A stretch of 64,000 bases of DNA from Streptomyces chartreusis (GTDB lineage Bacteria; Actinomycetota; Actinomycetes; Streptomycetales; Streptomycetaceae), in NCBI RefSeq assembly GCF_008704715.1, contig NZ_CP023689.1:9796001-9860000 (forward strand), read 5' to 3'. A program made the position numbers and the translations under genes. The number at the start of each line of letters is the position of its first letter. Position 1 is the first letter of the stretch. The notes beneath the pieces were generated by a model, which saw nothing but the letters and a program-made list of their open reading frames with translations, was not told where the DNA came from and did no database searches. Of this stretch, positions 1-8,941 are shown one piece after another.

Positions 1-174
1 TTCCCCGAGCTGGAATTGCTGCCATTCGGCAATGTTGCCCACGAGACCGCCGTGGCCAGTGCACACCCAAATCGTCACGAAGGGTTCCCAGGCCGTAAGT
101 GGATTGGGGTTCACGTGCCGGATGAAGAGGTGTTCACCCAGCTCGGCCACTCTGGGAAGCCTCGCGGTGTCTGA
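1..174 (+). CDS. C-terminal end of an unidentified protein (partial)
   Basis: An open frame runs from the first base to a TGA at 172-174 and gives 57 residues ending in GKPRGV. The start lies outside the window. The residue mix (WIGVHVPDEEVF and neighbouring segments) looks like real coding sequence, but I recognise no family. It runs in the same direction as the KAP NTPase gene that begins about 270 bases later. Confidence 0.4.
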   Translation, partial: FPELELLPFGNVAHETAVASAHPNRHEGFPGRKWIGVHVPDEEVFTQLGHSGKPRGV

Positions 175-447
175 ACCCTGAACCACAGTGTTGACCATCG
201 CCACCTCCGCAGGTAGACGATTGTGTCCGCGGTGCGTAGCCGCACTGATAAGTGTTTCTCGGGCACTGCGGCTGTGCGAGTCGATCAGTGGCAGGGCACG
301 GCAGCCGCGGCGCGGACCACGACGAGGCTGCCGCCCTACCACGTACGACGGCGCGCGGAGCCTGTTTTCGTCGGAACTCTCCCTCGTCGTCCCCGTTTGC
401 GCATGATGGAGCGGCGCCTCAGTTGGTGCGATGAGGGGGATGGGGCG

Positions 448-1743
448 ATGGGGAAGATTGGGCTGCTCTCGGACAATGCGATCTCCGGTGCATCCGGTGA
501 TGCGTTCGGGTTTCTGGCACATGCCCGTGTTCTGTGTGACGCGCTGGAAGGGACGGATGACCTTCCGCTCGCCGTGGGCATTTTCGGCCCATGGGGCATG
601 GGCAAGTCGAGTTTCATGAATATCTGCCGCGACCTGCTGCGGCAGCGCGAGATTCCTGCCATCTGGTTCAACCCTTGGAAGTACGACCAGAAGGACGAGA
701 TCTGGCACGCGCTCATTCAGACCGTACTCACCGAAATGGCCATCGATCTGGAGAGGCGTCGGAGCGAGGCCGGCGAATCGAAGCGTGAGCGGTTGACCCA
801 GACGCTGGCCACCGTACGGCAGTTGAGTCAGGCGGCTGCCTGGCTCCTCGCCCGGCGGGCCGCCGGTCCGCTGACCGGCGGCTTGCTCGCGGCCGATGAC
901 GTCGATCGTTTCCAAGACGCGATCACCGCCTCGGATGCCGCGGCATACCGCCATGTCAATCACTTCGAGGAGGACTTCAGGGAGGTCGTCCACCGGTACA
1001 CCGACGGCGGTCGACTCGTCCTCTTCGTCGACGACCTCGACCGCTGTACCCAGGACGCGGCAATCACCGTACTGGACTCCCTGAAACTGTTTCTCGGCGA
1101 GGCGTCCTGCGTCTTCGTGCTGGCGATGGACCAACAGGTGATCACCGAGGCGGCCGGACGGAAGGCGGGCGGCGACGAACCGGACCTCGTCCGCGGCCAG
1201 CAGTACCTGGAAAAGCTGATCCACTTCCCCTACCACCTGCCCGGAGTGCCGTTCGAAGCGCTCTACCGGCAATTGCAGACGAAGCTCCGGCCACCGGAAC
1301 TGGCCGGCTCGGGGGAACTCTGGGAACTGATCCAGTCCGCATTCGGCGCCAATCCCCGCCGGGTACGCAGATTCATCAATGGACTCAATCTCACCGCCGC
1401 GACCCTGGAGCTGCAACAGCCGCCGTCCGTACGGCGATTGCTGCACGCCGGTGTGCTGCTGGCATTACGGATGCTGTACCCGTCCTTCTTCCTCGTCCTC
1501 CAGGAAGATCCGGCCATCTGGTTCCGCTTCGACGAGGCCGAGGCCCGCAAGACACAACTCGGCGGCCGGGACGAAACGGTGGCCCAGGAGAATCCAGGCG
1601 TACGACGGCTCCTCGCGGACGTCTCCGCGCATCGCGCAGGGTTCGACTTCCCGCCACCGCCCAACGAGCAGGAGATCAGGCTGCTCACCGAGATCCTCAC
1701 GGTGACGGGCGGTCTGCCCTCGGCTCCTGAGGAGCAGTCATGA
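448..1743 (+). CDS. KAP family P-loop NTPase
   Basis: A 431-residue KAP-type STAND-related NTPase. The Walker A motif GPWGMGKSSF has its lysine at residue 53. The family-typical WFNPWKY follows at about residue 73. The Walker B region LVLFVDDLDRC has tandem aspartates at about 195-196. The ATG at 448 is chosen because a purine-rich AGGGGGA lies about 8 bases upstream; an in-frame upstream extension to 223 has no family character. KAP NTPases are usually membrane-associated or act with partner proteins, but here I see no clear transmembrane pair, so the protein is probably soluble. The stop overlaps the ATG of the Hsp70-like gene by 4 bases, implying translational coupling and joint function. 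A TTA codon at 1465-1467 (codon 340) suggests bldA-dependent translation. The biological role is unknown; defence or stress roles are known for relatives but not shown here. Confidence 0.85.
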   Translation: MGKIGLLSDNAISGASGDAFGFLAHARVLCDALEGTDDLPLAVGIFGPWGMGKSSFMNICRDLLRQREIPAIWFNPWKYDQKDEIWHALIQTVLTEMAIDLERRRSEAGESKRERLTQTLATVRQLSQAAAWLLARRAAGPLTGGLLAADDVDRFQDAITASDAAAYRHVNHFEEDFREVVHRYTDGGRLVLFVDDLDRCTQDAAITVLDSLKLFLGEASCVFVLAMDQQVITEAAGRKAGGDEPDLVRGQQYLEKLIHFPYHLPGVPFEALYRQLQTKLRPPELAGSGELWELIQSAFGANPRRVRRFINGLNLTAATLELQQPPSVRRLLHAGVLLALRMLYPSFFLVLQEDPAIWFRFDEAEARKTQLGGRDETVAQENPGVRRLLADVSAHRAGFDFPPPPNEQEIRLLTEILTVTGGLPSAPEEQS

Positions 1744-3605
1744 GCAACGCCGCTTCGGAGCGGGACCTCTTCCAGGCCACCGGCCCCCGCCACGTCATCG
1801 GACTCGACATCGGGGATGGCGAGAGCGCCCTGTGCTGGGTGTCGACGGACCCGGCCACCATGCGGGACGAGCCGAAGGTCTTCGAACGGGACACGAACGA
1901 GAAGAGCATCATCACGGCGATCGCCTGGGAGTACGGGAAGAATGACGACGAGGGCGACGCCACCCGGTTTCTGATCGGCGAAGAGGCCGTGTTGTCCGAG
2001 GACTGCCTCCAGTTCAGCGTGAACTTCAAAACCGCCTTCGACTCCGAACACCAAGTCATGCCACGCCAGGTGCCGTTCTCCCAGGCGCTGCTCCGCGAGT
2101 TCTTCCACCGCCATCCCGAGGTCCGGGAGCACTGCGCCGTGTACGTGGGGCATCCCGCCGGATGGCCAATGGATGCCGTCGAGGCGTATGCGAAGCAGTT
2201 CGGACCTCTCGACGTACCCGTGCGACTCATGCCGGAGTCGCAGTCCGCGCTCGTCCACGTCCGGGACCGTCACACGGAGGACCGCGGCAACACAGTCGAT
2301 CGCGACGCGCTGCGGGAAGTGCTCATCGTCGACGTCGGATCCTCGACGACCGACTTCACCTTCGTCGACGATCTCGAACCGCGCAATCTGCCGGTGGGAG
2401 CCTCACTCGGCTGCCGACGGATCGATGACGCACTGGCTGCCCTCCTGCGTGCGGAACTCGCCGAGGACAAGGAATTCACCGACGCCCTGGCGATGCCCGG
2501 CGGAGCACAGATGCTCCGGCTCGTGTGCCGCCGCGCCAAGGAGGCACAGTTCTCGTCCGGCAACGGGGGCCGGGACAACTTCCGCAGCATGCCGCAAGGG
2601 TGTGCCACCCGTTTCGCGCCGATCGTCCACAAGGGCGGCGGCCGACTGCGCGGAGTGGAGATTCCCCGGCTGGTTGCCGCCCCCGGAGGCTGGGCGGACG
2701 ACTTCCGCGCCGTATTGGCCCAAGCGAAGCGAGAACTCGGCTCGTCCCGACCTCAGTTGATCATCGTGACCGGCGGCGGCTCACGTATGCCGGTCGTCCG
2801 GGAAGCCTGCGCCGAGGCCTTCCCGGACGCGGAGGTACGGAACGACCCGACCCCCTCGTTCACCGTGGCCCGAGGTCTGGCGAGCGCCGGCCGGCACCGG
2901 GTCGGCGTGGACCGCTTTCGGCGCGACATCCGAGCCCTGAAGGACCAGACCGACTTCAACAACGAAATCCGCGCCGCGCTCCTCGAATCGTTCGACGAAA
3001 TGATCAGCCTGCTGCGGCAGCGCGTCGAGCTGGAAGCGGGGAACGGCGGCGCCCAGTCGTCCACACCGCTGGACGAGCAGATCCGTGAAGTGGCCGACCT
3101 CGACGCGGTGTTCCGGCGCCTGCAAGCGAGACTGGAGGCCTCGTTGACGCCGCTCGTCCTGGACATCTGCCGTGCCTACGGAATCCGGGACGACCGGTTT
3201 CGACTCGACCTGACGGTGCCGAACATCGTCAGCGTGAAGATGACGGCACGTATCCGTGGTGTCCTGCGGACGGCGGGGGCAGCACAGGGGATCCTGACGA
3301 CCGCCGGAGGCGCGACCGTGGCCGGGCGCGTTCTCATGAACGGCGCGGTGCAGGCGTTCCGGAAGGGGGGCGCCGGCCCGCTCCTCTTCGCGGCCGGAGC
3401 GGTGGCCGCCGCCGGTGCAGTGGTCGTCGGCAGCGCCGCGGGAATCGAATACGCGGCACGGTGGCGACTGCAGAGGGCGCTGGAGACGGCCAGCCTGGAG
3501 CCGACCGAGATCACTCGCCTCGTGGAAGAGGTCGCCGAGTCGATCGCGGAGCAGATGGACGACCGGGCGAGGGAGGTCGAGCGCTTCGTTCTGTCAGCCG
3601 GGTGA
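1740..3605 (+). CDS. Hsp70/actin-like ATPase with hydrophobic C-terminal segment
   Basis: A 621-residue protein with the actin/Hsp70 ATPase fold. The phosphate-1 motif IGLDIGDGESALCW is near residue 20, phosphate-2 LIVDVGSSTTDFTF near 196-209, and the adenosine motif IVTGGGSRMPVV near 342. The canonical DnaK substrate-binding domain is not evident. Instead the C-terminal third has a helical region and an alanine/glycine-rich hydrophobic stretch (AAGAVAAAGAVVVGSAAG, about residue 555) that could insert into or lie on a membrane, followed by a charged helix. It overlaps the KAP NTPase stop by 4 bases, so the two form a coupled pair of ATPases. It could be a chaperone-like switch for the KAP protein; that is inference. 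Confidence 0.8.
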   Translation: MSNAASERDLFQATGPRHVIGLDIGDGESALCWVSTDPATMRDEPKVFERDTNEKSIITAIAWEYGKNDDEGDATRFLIGEEAVLSEDCLQFSVNFKTAFDSEHQVMPRQVPFSQALLREFFHRHPEVREHCAVYVGHPAGWPMDAVEAYAKQFGPLDVPVRLMPESQSALVHVRDRHTEDRGNTVDRDALREVLIVDVGSSTTDFTFVDDLEPRNLPVGASLGCRRIDDALAALLRAELAEDKEFTDALAMPGGAQMLRLVCRRAKEAQFSSGNGGRDNFRSMPQGCATRFAPIVHKGGGRLRGVEIPRLVAAPGGWADDFRAVLAQAKRELGSSRPQLIIVTGGGSRMPVVREACAEAFPDAEVRNDPTPSFTVARGLASAGRHRVGVDRFRRDIRALKDQTDFNNEIRAALLESFDEMISLLRQRVELEAGNGGAQSSTPLDEQIREVADLDAVFRRLQARLEASLTPLVLDICRAYGIRDDRFRLDLTVPNIVSVKMTARIRGVLRTAGAAQGILTTAGGATVAGRVLMNGAVQAFRKGGAGPLLFAAGAVAAAGAVVVGSAAGIEYAARWRLQRALETASLEPTEITRLVEEVAESIAEQMDDRAREVERFVLSAG

Positions 3606-3658
3606 GCGCTGAAGTCCGGGCCGTGCTCGCCTTACGAACTCACGGAAAAGGATTTGAG

Positions 3659-3673
3659 CGGGGCCGCGCCCCG
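3659..3673 (+). terminator. GC hairpin followed by T-rich tract
   Basis: CGGGGC and GCCCCG form a 6-bp stem with a 3-base loop, followed by TTGTT. It lies 54 bases after the Hsp70-like stop and is a plausible terminator for the KAP/Hsp70-like operon. Confidence 0.45.
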
Positions 3674-3830
3674 TTGTTACTTTCGCGGTGGACCGTGAAG
3701 TCGTCGTATGGAGGTGAGCCCCGTGAACACAGCTACCCGTGGGTGCTCCCTCATCCCGTCACGGTCCGGCGGCTGACGTTCGGTGTCGCCAGGAGCGCCT
3801 GAGACAGAGGCACTCCTGGAGGAGATTCCG

Positions 3831-4622
3831 ATGGACACGAAGCCCTGCACATCTGGCCTGAGCGAGAACGCGGTGATGATCACGCGCGTCGCGGACAGGC
3901 AATGGCATGCCCTGGAAGACGACCTGGTGGTCGGCCGCGGGTATGCGAAGCACCGGCCCGACGGACGCTTGTTCGTCAGCATCGACGCCTGGCACGACGC
4001 CGCCTTCGACCGGCTCGCCGAGGCGATGCTGGCGGCACTGCCGGCGCCGCTGTACACGGTGGTCGACGAAGCCGACGTCGAGCTGACGGCCGGCTGGCGG
4101 CGGGCCGGGTTCACGACCCGGCGCCGCGAGTGGGAGTACGCCGTGCCGACCGACCCACGGGTCACCGGGCTCGACGAAGTCCTGCCGCCCTCGGGCGTCA
4201 CGATCCTGCCCGCCGGCCAGGCGGACTCGGGTCTCCTGCGGGCGGTGGACCGCGCGATCCGTGACGAAGTCGAAGCGACCGCCGGCTGGCAGTCGATGCC
4301 CGCGGAGGTGATTCCCCGCCCCGAAGGCGACACCATCGTCGACCCGTCGAAATACGCGGTGGCCGCGACGCCGGACCGCTACCTGGGCCTGATCCGGGTG
4401 GTGACGGTGAACCGGCCGCGCATCGGGATCGTCGCGGTCCGGGCCGGGGAGCAGCGCCGCGGCATCGCCCGTTCACTGCTGGCCCACGCACTGGGGACGC
4501 TCCACAACTCCGGCTTCACCGAGGCCTGGACGGAGGTCCACGAGTCCAACCGACCAGCCACGGCACTGTTCGAGGGCATCGGCGCCCGACCGATGAGCAG
4601 CAACCTGGAGCTGGTGCGATGA
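3831..4622 (+). CDS. GNAT family N-acetyltransferase
   Basis: A 263-residue protein with the acetyl-CoA-binding GNAT signature near the C-terminus: GEQRRGIARSLL (R/Q-x-x-G-x-G/A) followed by a helix and the WTEVHESN strand-loop. The N-terminal half resembles a degenerate first GNAT domain. ATG 3831 is preferred over an upstream in-frame GTG (3783) because GGAGGAG sits 6-8 bases upstream. Its stop overlaps the start of the IF-1 paralogue by 4 bases. The substrate cannot be read from sequence. The coupling raises the possibility that it acts on a translation component, which is inference only. Confidence 0.85.
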   Translation: MDTKPCTSGLSENAVMITRVADRQWHALEDDLVVGRGYAKHRPDGRLFVSIDAWHDAAFDRLAEAMLAALPAPLYTVVDEADVELTAGWRRAGFTTRRREWEYAVPTDPRVTGLDEVLPPSGVTILPAGQADSGLLRAVDRAIRDEVEATAGWQSMPAEVIPRPEGDTIVDPSKYAVAATPDRYLGLIRVVTVNRPRIGIVAVRAGEQRRGIARSLLAHALGTLHNSGFTEAWTEVHESNRPATALFEGIGARPMSSNLELVR

Positions 4623-4843
4623 CGAAGCACAAGAACGTCATCGAGGTCGAGGGCAAGGTCGTCGAGTGCCTGCGCAGCGCCATGTTCACCGTGGAGCTCG
4701 ACAATGGCCACCAGGTGCTCGCGCACATCAGCGGCAAGATCCGCAAGAACTACATCAAGATCGTGCTGGAGGACCGCGTACTGGTGGAACTCCCGCCGTA
4801 CGACCTGACGCGCGGCCGGATCGTGTTCCGGTACCGGAACTAG
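4619..4843 (+). CDS. infA: Translation initiation factor IF-1 (paralogue)
   Basis: A 74-residue OB-fold protein with the IF-1 hallmarks: VIEVEGKVVECL, MFTVELDNGHQVLAHISGK, IRKNYIKI, and the ending YDLTRGRIVFRY. Length and motif order match IF-1 along its whole length. It is not in a ribosomal-protein operon, where the housekeeping infA normally lies next to rpmJ/rpsM, so it is probably a second copy. It is translationally coupled to the GNAT gene. Its expression is expected to follow the acetyltransferase promoter. Confidence 0.9.
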   Translation: MTKHKNVIEVEGKVVECLRSAMFTVELDNGHQVLAHISGKIRKNYIKIVLEDRVLVELPPYDLTRGRIVFRYRN

Positions 4844-4878
4844 CGCCGGCCGGTAGCTGCCGCGGTGTCTGAGCCTCG

Positions 4879-4911
4879 GGCCTCGGTCATGGCATTTCCG
4901 TGACCGAGGCC
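4879..4911. terminator. Convergent terminator hairpin
   Basis: GGCCTCGGTCA at 4879-4889 pairs perfectly with TGACCGAGGCC at 4901-4911 (11 bp, 11-base loop). It sits between the ends of the IF-1 gene and the methyltransferase, so it can serve both. Confidence 0.75.
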
Positions 4912-4921
4912 CTGACGACGA

Positions 4922-5740
4922 TCAGGCCTTGAGCCCCACACCGCCGAACATGGCCACCTCGGCCGGCAGATCCGTCTCGCTGTCGTCCGAGCGCCAGCGG
5001 TTGCAGGACACGACGCCCGGCTCGAGGAGTTCGAGGCCGTCGAAAAACCCGGCGATGTGTTCCGGTGTGCGCTGGGTCAGCTTGGGTGTGCCGTGTTCGT
5101 TCCAGAACGCCACCGCCGCGTCGACGTCCGGCATGTCCGGGCGCGTGATGGTGTGCGAGAGGGCGAGGTGGCTGCCCGCGGGCAGGCGGTCCATCAGACG
5201 GCGCACGATGCCGGACGCCTCGTCGTCGTCCTCGATGAAGATGACGACGCCGAGCAGCATGAGTGCCACGGGCCGGCTGAAGTCCAGGGTCTTTGCGGCC
5301 TGCTCCAGGATGGTGTCGACGTTGCGCAGGTCCTCGTCGAGATAGTCGGTGCGGCCCTCGGGCGTGCTGGTCAGCAGGGCTTCCGCGTGGGCCAGCACGA
5401 TCGGGTCGTTGTCGACGTAGACGATGCGGGACTCCGGCGCGATGCGCTGGGCGACCTCGTGGGTGTTGTCGGCCGTCGGCAGGCCGGTGCCGATGTCGAG
5501 GAACTGCCGTATCCCGCGCTCGCCGGCGAGGTACTGCACGGCACGCCCGAGGAACTGCCGGTCGGCGAGGGCGTAGTCGCCGATGCCCGGGTGCAACGTA
5601 CGGATCTGGTCGCCGGCGGCCTGGTCGACCTCGTAGTTGTCCTTGCCGCCCAGCCAGTAGTTCCAGATTCGGGCCGTGTGCGGCTGGTCGGTCTTGATTC
5701 GCTTGCGCGCCTCGGTCGAGGCGGCGGGAATCTCGGTCAC
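4922..5740 (-). CDS. DUF574-type SAM-dependent methyltransferase
   Basis: A 272-residue protein of the Streptomyces-enriched DUF574 (Methyltransf_19) family. The family N-terminus is present (TARIWNYWLGGKDNYEVD), followed by the SAM-binding motif FLDIGTGLPTADNTHEVA, the acidic strand VYVDNDP, and PVALMLLGVVIFIEDDDE. The GTG start at 5740 is preceded by GGAGGA 8 bases upstream. Substrates of this expanded family are mostly unknown. It is monocistronic and convergent with the IF-1 gene. Confidence 0.85.
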   Translation of the reverse strand: MTEIPAASTEARKRIKTDQPHTARIWNYWLGGKDNYEVDQAAGDQIRTLHPGIGDYALADRQFLGRAVQYLAGERGIRQFLDIGTGLPTADNTHEVAQRIAPESRIVYVDNDPIVLAHAEALLTSTPEGRTDYLDEDLRNVDTILEQAAKTLDFSRPVALMLLGVVIFIEDDDEASGIVRRLMDRLPAGSHLALSHTITRPDMPDVDAAVAFWNEHGTPKLTQRTPEHIAGFFDGLELLEPGVVSCNRWRSDDSETDLPAEVAMFGGVGLKA

Positions 5741-5902
5741 GCGATGTCCTCCGGATCAGCCCGATTTGGGGTCAAGGAGCAACTTAGCGCCAGTAGTTGA
5801 GGGTGTGCGACTTCCAGCGAATACCTCTCGCTGCACCGCTCTTTACATCGATGTAATGACCGTGGTGCCATAGACAGCCGTCAGCTCATGCAGCGCTGTT
5901 CG

Positions 5903-5947
5903 CGAACCAAGCGAACCAAGCGGTCCAAGCCGTTCAAGCCGTTCAAG
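5903..5947. repeat. Five tandem 9-bp units upstream of GH43 gene
   Basis: Units are CGAACCAAG (5903), CGAACCAAG (5912), CGGTCCAAG (5921), CCGTTCAAG (5930) and CCGTTCAAG (5939). All share the CAAG end and are in exact 9-bp register. They lie in the 251-bp gap between the methyltransferase start and the GH43 start, 45 bp before the GH43 ATG. They could be multiple regulator contacts or a slippage-prone repeat. Confidence 0.6.
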
Positions 5948-5991
5948 CCGCCCGCAGTCCAAGGCACTTCGAGAGATGTGGGGAGTCGCCG

Positions 5992-7461
5992 ATGCGCGCT
6001 CGTTCCGTCACCACCTTGGTGACCGCCCTGTTCGCCCTGCTCGTCAGCCTGGTCTGGGTGCCGCAGGCCACCAGCGCCGCCACCGCCACTCAGCGGGTGG
6101 CCGACGCCGCACCGGTGGCAGCCGCGGCGGCAGGTACCTTCCGCAATCCGCTCAACACCGGACCCGACCCGTTCATGACGTACGCGAACGGGGCGTACCA
6201 CCTCACCACCACGCAGGGCGACAGCATCAAGATGTGGCGCTCCTCCTCACTGAGCACTCTGCTCAAGGCCGACCCGATCACGGTGTGGAGAGACACCGAC
6301 GCCTCACGCAACCAGCACATCTGGGCAGCCGAGTTCTACCGCTTCAACAACCGCTGGTACATGTACTACACGGCCGACGACGGAGTGGACGACCACCACC
6401 GGCTGTACGTCCTCGAATCGCAGGGCGACGATCCGGCCGGGCCGTACCACTTCAAGGCGAAGCTCACCCCGCCCAACCACACCAACGACTTCGCCATCGA
6501 CCCCGGAATCCTCCAGCACAACGGCAAGCTGTACCTCGCCTACAGCGGCATCAACGCCTATCAGCACAACGGCCTCAACATCGCGCCCATGTCGAACCCC
6601 TACACCGTCTCCGGCAACGCCATCGCCCTGGACGGCGCCGGAGGTTGCCCCGAGGTCCGTGAAGGCCCCGAGTTCCTGTACCGCAACGGCCGCACCTGGA
6701 TGACGTACTCGGCGTGCGACACCGGCAAGCCCGACTACCAGGTCTGGATGATGTCCCTGCCCAATGGCGCCGACCCCCTGGTGCCCGGCAACTGGACCCA
6801 GCACAGCGGGCCCGTCTTCTCGCGCAACGACGCCAGAGGCGTGTTCGGTCCCGGCCACCACGCCTTCTTCCGTTCCCCCGACGGAACCGAGGACTGGATC
6901 ATCTACCACGCCAAGACCACGTCGGTCTTCACCTACAGCAACCGCACGACCCGTGCCCAGAAGATCGGCTGGCGTGCCGACGGCAGCCCCGACCTCGGTA
7001 CCCCGCTCGCACTGGGCGCGACACAGGACCTGCCCTCCGGCGACCCCAGGTCGGGCAACTACTGGATCAACGACGACGGCCGTTCCAGCGGCAGCGGCAC
7101 AGTGACTTACCAGGGTGCCTGGAATTCGGGCACCGGCTGCGCGGCGCAGTGCTTCTGGAGCGACGACCACTGGAGCGACCGGGCCGGCAACACCGCGACC
7201 TTCAGCTTCACCGGCACCAGGATCGCGCTGCTGTCCGTGAACGACACGGGCAACGGCATCGCGGGCATCCGCATCGACGGCGGCGCCGAACAACGCGTCG
7301 ACTTCTACGGAGCGATCCGCACCGGTGAGACACTCCAGTACCTCAGCCCACGCCTGCCGTACGGCACGCACACGCTACAAGTCCGCGTCACCGGGGAACG
7401 CAACTCCTCCGCCGGGGCAGCGTTCGTGAGCGTGGACCGCGCCGAGGTCTACACCGACTGA
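5992..7461 (+). CDS. Secreted glycoside hydrolase family 43
   Basis: A 489-residue exported enzyme. A signal peptide (charged RAR start, hydrophobic core, cleavage near TSAA at about residue 30) is followed by a five-bladed GH43 propeller. The three acidic residues of the family are visible: D59 in GPDPFMTY, D160 in FAIDPGI, and E214 in REGPEFLY. The GH43 domain ends near residue 350. A C-terminal beta-sandwich (about 360-489, with ending LPYGTHTLQVRVTG) resembles an accessory or carbohydrate-binding domain. The likely activity is on arabinan or xylan side chains; the exact linkage is not readable. GGGGAG is about 7 bases before the ATG. The repeat at 5903-5947 is the obvious regulatory candidate. 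Confidence 0.85.
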   Translation: MRARSVTTLVTALFALLVSLVWVPQATSAATATQRVADAAPVAAAAAGTFRNPLNTGPDPFMTYANGAYHLTTTQGDSIKMWRSSSLSTLLKADPITVWRDTDASRNQHIWAAEFYRFNNRWYMYYTADDGVDDHHRLYVLESQGDDPAGPYHFKAKLTPPNHTNDFAIDPGILQHNGKLYLAYSGINAYQHNGLNIAPMSNPYTVSGNAIALDGAGGCPEVREGPEFLYRNGRTWMTYSACDTGKPDYQVWMMSLPNGADPLVPGNWTQHSGPVFSRNDARGVFGPGHHAFFRSPDGTEDWIIYHAKTTSVFTYSNRTTRAQKIGWRADGSPDLGTPLALGATQDLPSGDPRSGNYWINDDGRSSGSGTVTYQGAWNSGTGCAAQCFWSDDHWSDRAGNTATFSFTGTRIALLSVNDTGNGIAGIRIDGGAEQRVDFYGAIRTGETLQYLSPRLPYGTHTLQVRVTGERNSSAGAAFVSVDRAEVYTD

Positions 7462-7501
7462 CAGTCCCCGCACCGGGGCGACGGCACCGAGCACGGGCCG
7501 C

Positions 7502-7517
7502 GCCCCGGCGGCGGGGC
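7502..7517. terminator. Convergent GC hairpin
   Basis: GCCCCG and CGGGGC pair around a 4-base loop, between the convergent ends of the GH43 gene and the GNAT-AAA gene. The T-tract is short (TCGTTCT). Confidence 0.45.
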
Positions 7518-7545
7518 CGTCGTTCTCTGTGCGATGGCCTCGATG

Positions 7546-8826
7546 TCACATGCGCACGTACGTCTCGGTGTCCTCGGCGAAGTCCGTCAACGCCTGGTCG
7601 GTGAGAGTCGGTCGGGTCTTCTCGATGGCCCGCAGATAGTCCCCGGTGCCTGCGGGTGCGCCGTCCCCTTGAGTCACCTCGCGCTCGAAAGCGGTCTGGG
7701 CGCCCTTGCGAGCGGCGAACTCGATGTCTGCGGGCGTGAACATCGCGCTGGCCTCCACCAGGCGGTCGAGGTCGACGTGGATGGCCGCAGGTCCGAGGTA
7801 GCGGCGCCATACTGCCGATCGGGCTTCCGGATCCGGCGGGCCGACGGGGATGACGTAGTCGAAGCGCCCGGGGCGGAGGAACGCCGGATCGAGGCGGCGG
7901 ACGGAATTCGTGGCGCAGATCAGGAGGCGGTCGTCGTGGTCGCGGAAGCCGGGGATGAGCTTGAGGAGTTCGTTGGTGACGCCGTGGCTGGGGTCGACGG
8001 CCGTTCCGGAGCGGGCGGCGGCGATCTCCTCCACCTCATCGATGAAGAGCACCACCGTCTCCAGTTCGGCGAGCTCGGTGAACGTCTCCCGCAGGGAGAG
8101 CGCCAGCCCGCCTTCGCGCGACGATGCGAGCCGGGAGGGGAAGAGTTCGACGAAGGGCCACTGCAGGCGTGAGGCGACCGCTCGGGCGAAGCTGGTCTTG
8201 CCGGTGCCGGGCGGCCCGAAGAGGATGACCGCCTTCGGTGGCCGCACTCCGTACTGCTCGGCCAGCGCGGGTCGGGCAAGCGGCAGGACGATCCGGCGCT
8301 CGATGGCTTCCTTCACGCTTTCCATGCCTGCGAGGCTCTCCCACAGACCGTCGGGAAGCATCCTCCCCCCGAGGTCCGCGAGGAGGCCCGCGTCGCTCGC
8401 GCCGAGCTGCTCCACCTTCTCGTAGAAGACGAGCCCCGCCCGGGAGCGGTAGCCGGAGTTCTCCAAGGCGGTGGTTCCGGTGACCCCTGGTGCGAGCAGC
8501 GCGCCGATCCGGCGGATCCCTTGTGCCCACAGGCGCCGCTCGATCTCGGCGATCAAGGCGCTCCCTATGCCGCGCCTACGCCAGGCCGAGGCCAGGGCCA
8601 CCAGGACGATCCAGCCTCTCTCGCCATGGGCCTGTGCCACGGCGACGCCGACGAGTTCGTCGCCGACCACCGCCACCACCGCCGGGCCTCCGGACCTGGC
8701 CGAGGTCACGACTTCCGACAGAGGGAAGGCGCCGGTTGTCTCGTCCGCCTGCTGGTTCTGGTCCCAGATCTGGATGGCGCGGTCGAGGTCATCGTCGTGG
8801 AAGTCCCGCAAACGCCATGCCGGCAT
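7546..8826 (-). CDS. GNAT acetyltransferase fused to AAA+ ATPase
   Basis: A 426-residue fusion. Residues 1-140 form a GNAT domain with the CoA motif RRRGIGSALI (about 83-92). After a short linker, residues 165-410 form an FtsH/Cdc48-like AAA+ module: Walker A GPPGTGKT (204-211), Walker B FIDEVEE (261-267), sensor-1 ICATNSVR (near 315), arginine-finger region RPGRFD (318-323), and a C-terminal lid helix. The ATG at 8826 is preferred because AAGG lies 8 bases upstream; GTG/ATG codons at 8835 and 8832 are alternatives. No protease domain follows the AAA module. This could be an ATP-driven remodeller that presents or recognises acetylated proteins. The role is unknown. Confidence 0.85.
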   Translation of the reverse strand: MPAWRLRDFHDDDLDRAIQIWDQNQQADETTGAFPLSEVVTSARSGGPAVVAVVGDELVGVAVAQAHGERGWIVLVALASAWRRRGIGSALIAEIERRLWAQGIRRIGALLAPGVTGTTALENSGYRSRAGLVFYEKVEQLGASDAGLLADLGGRMLPDGLWESLAGMESVKEAIERRIVLPLARPALAEQYGVRPPKAVILFGPPGTGKTSFARAVASRLQWPFVELFPSRLASSREGGLALSLRETFTELAELETVVLFIDEVEEIAAARSGTAVDPSHGVTNELLKLIPGFRDHDDRLLICATNSVRRLDPAFLRPGRFDYVIPVGPPDPEARSAVWRRYLGPAAIHVDLDRLVEASAMFTPADIEFAARKGAQTAFEREVTQGDGAPAGTGDYLRAIEKTRPTLTDQALTDFAEDTETYVRM

Positions 8827-8941
8827 CGCCATCACCTTCGCGAAGTGCCATCACGGCTCCCCGGGGGTGGGGACGTGATGCTCCCAGCAACGGGACCTCG
8901 CCGAACAGCAGGCCGTCCGATTCACGGCTGACGACGGCCGG

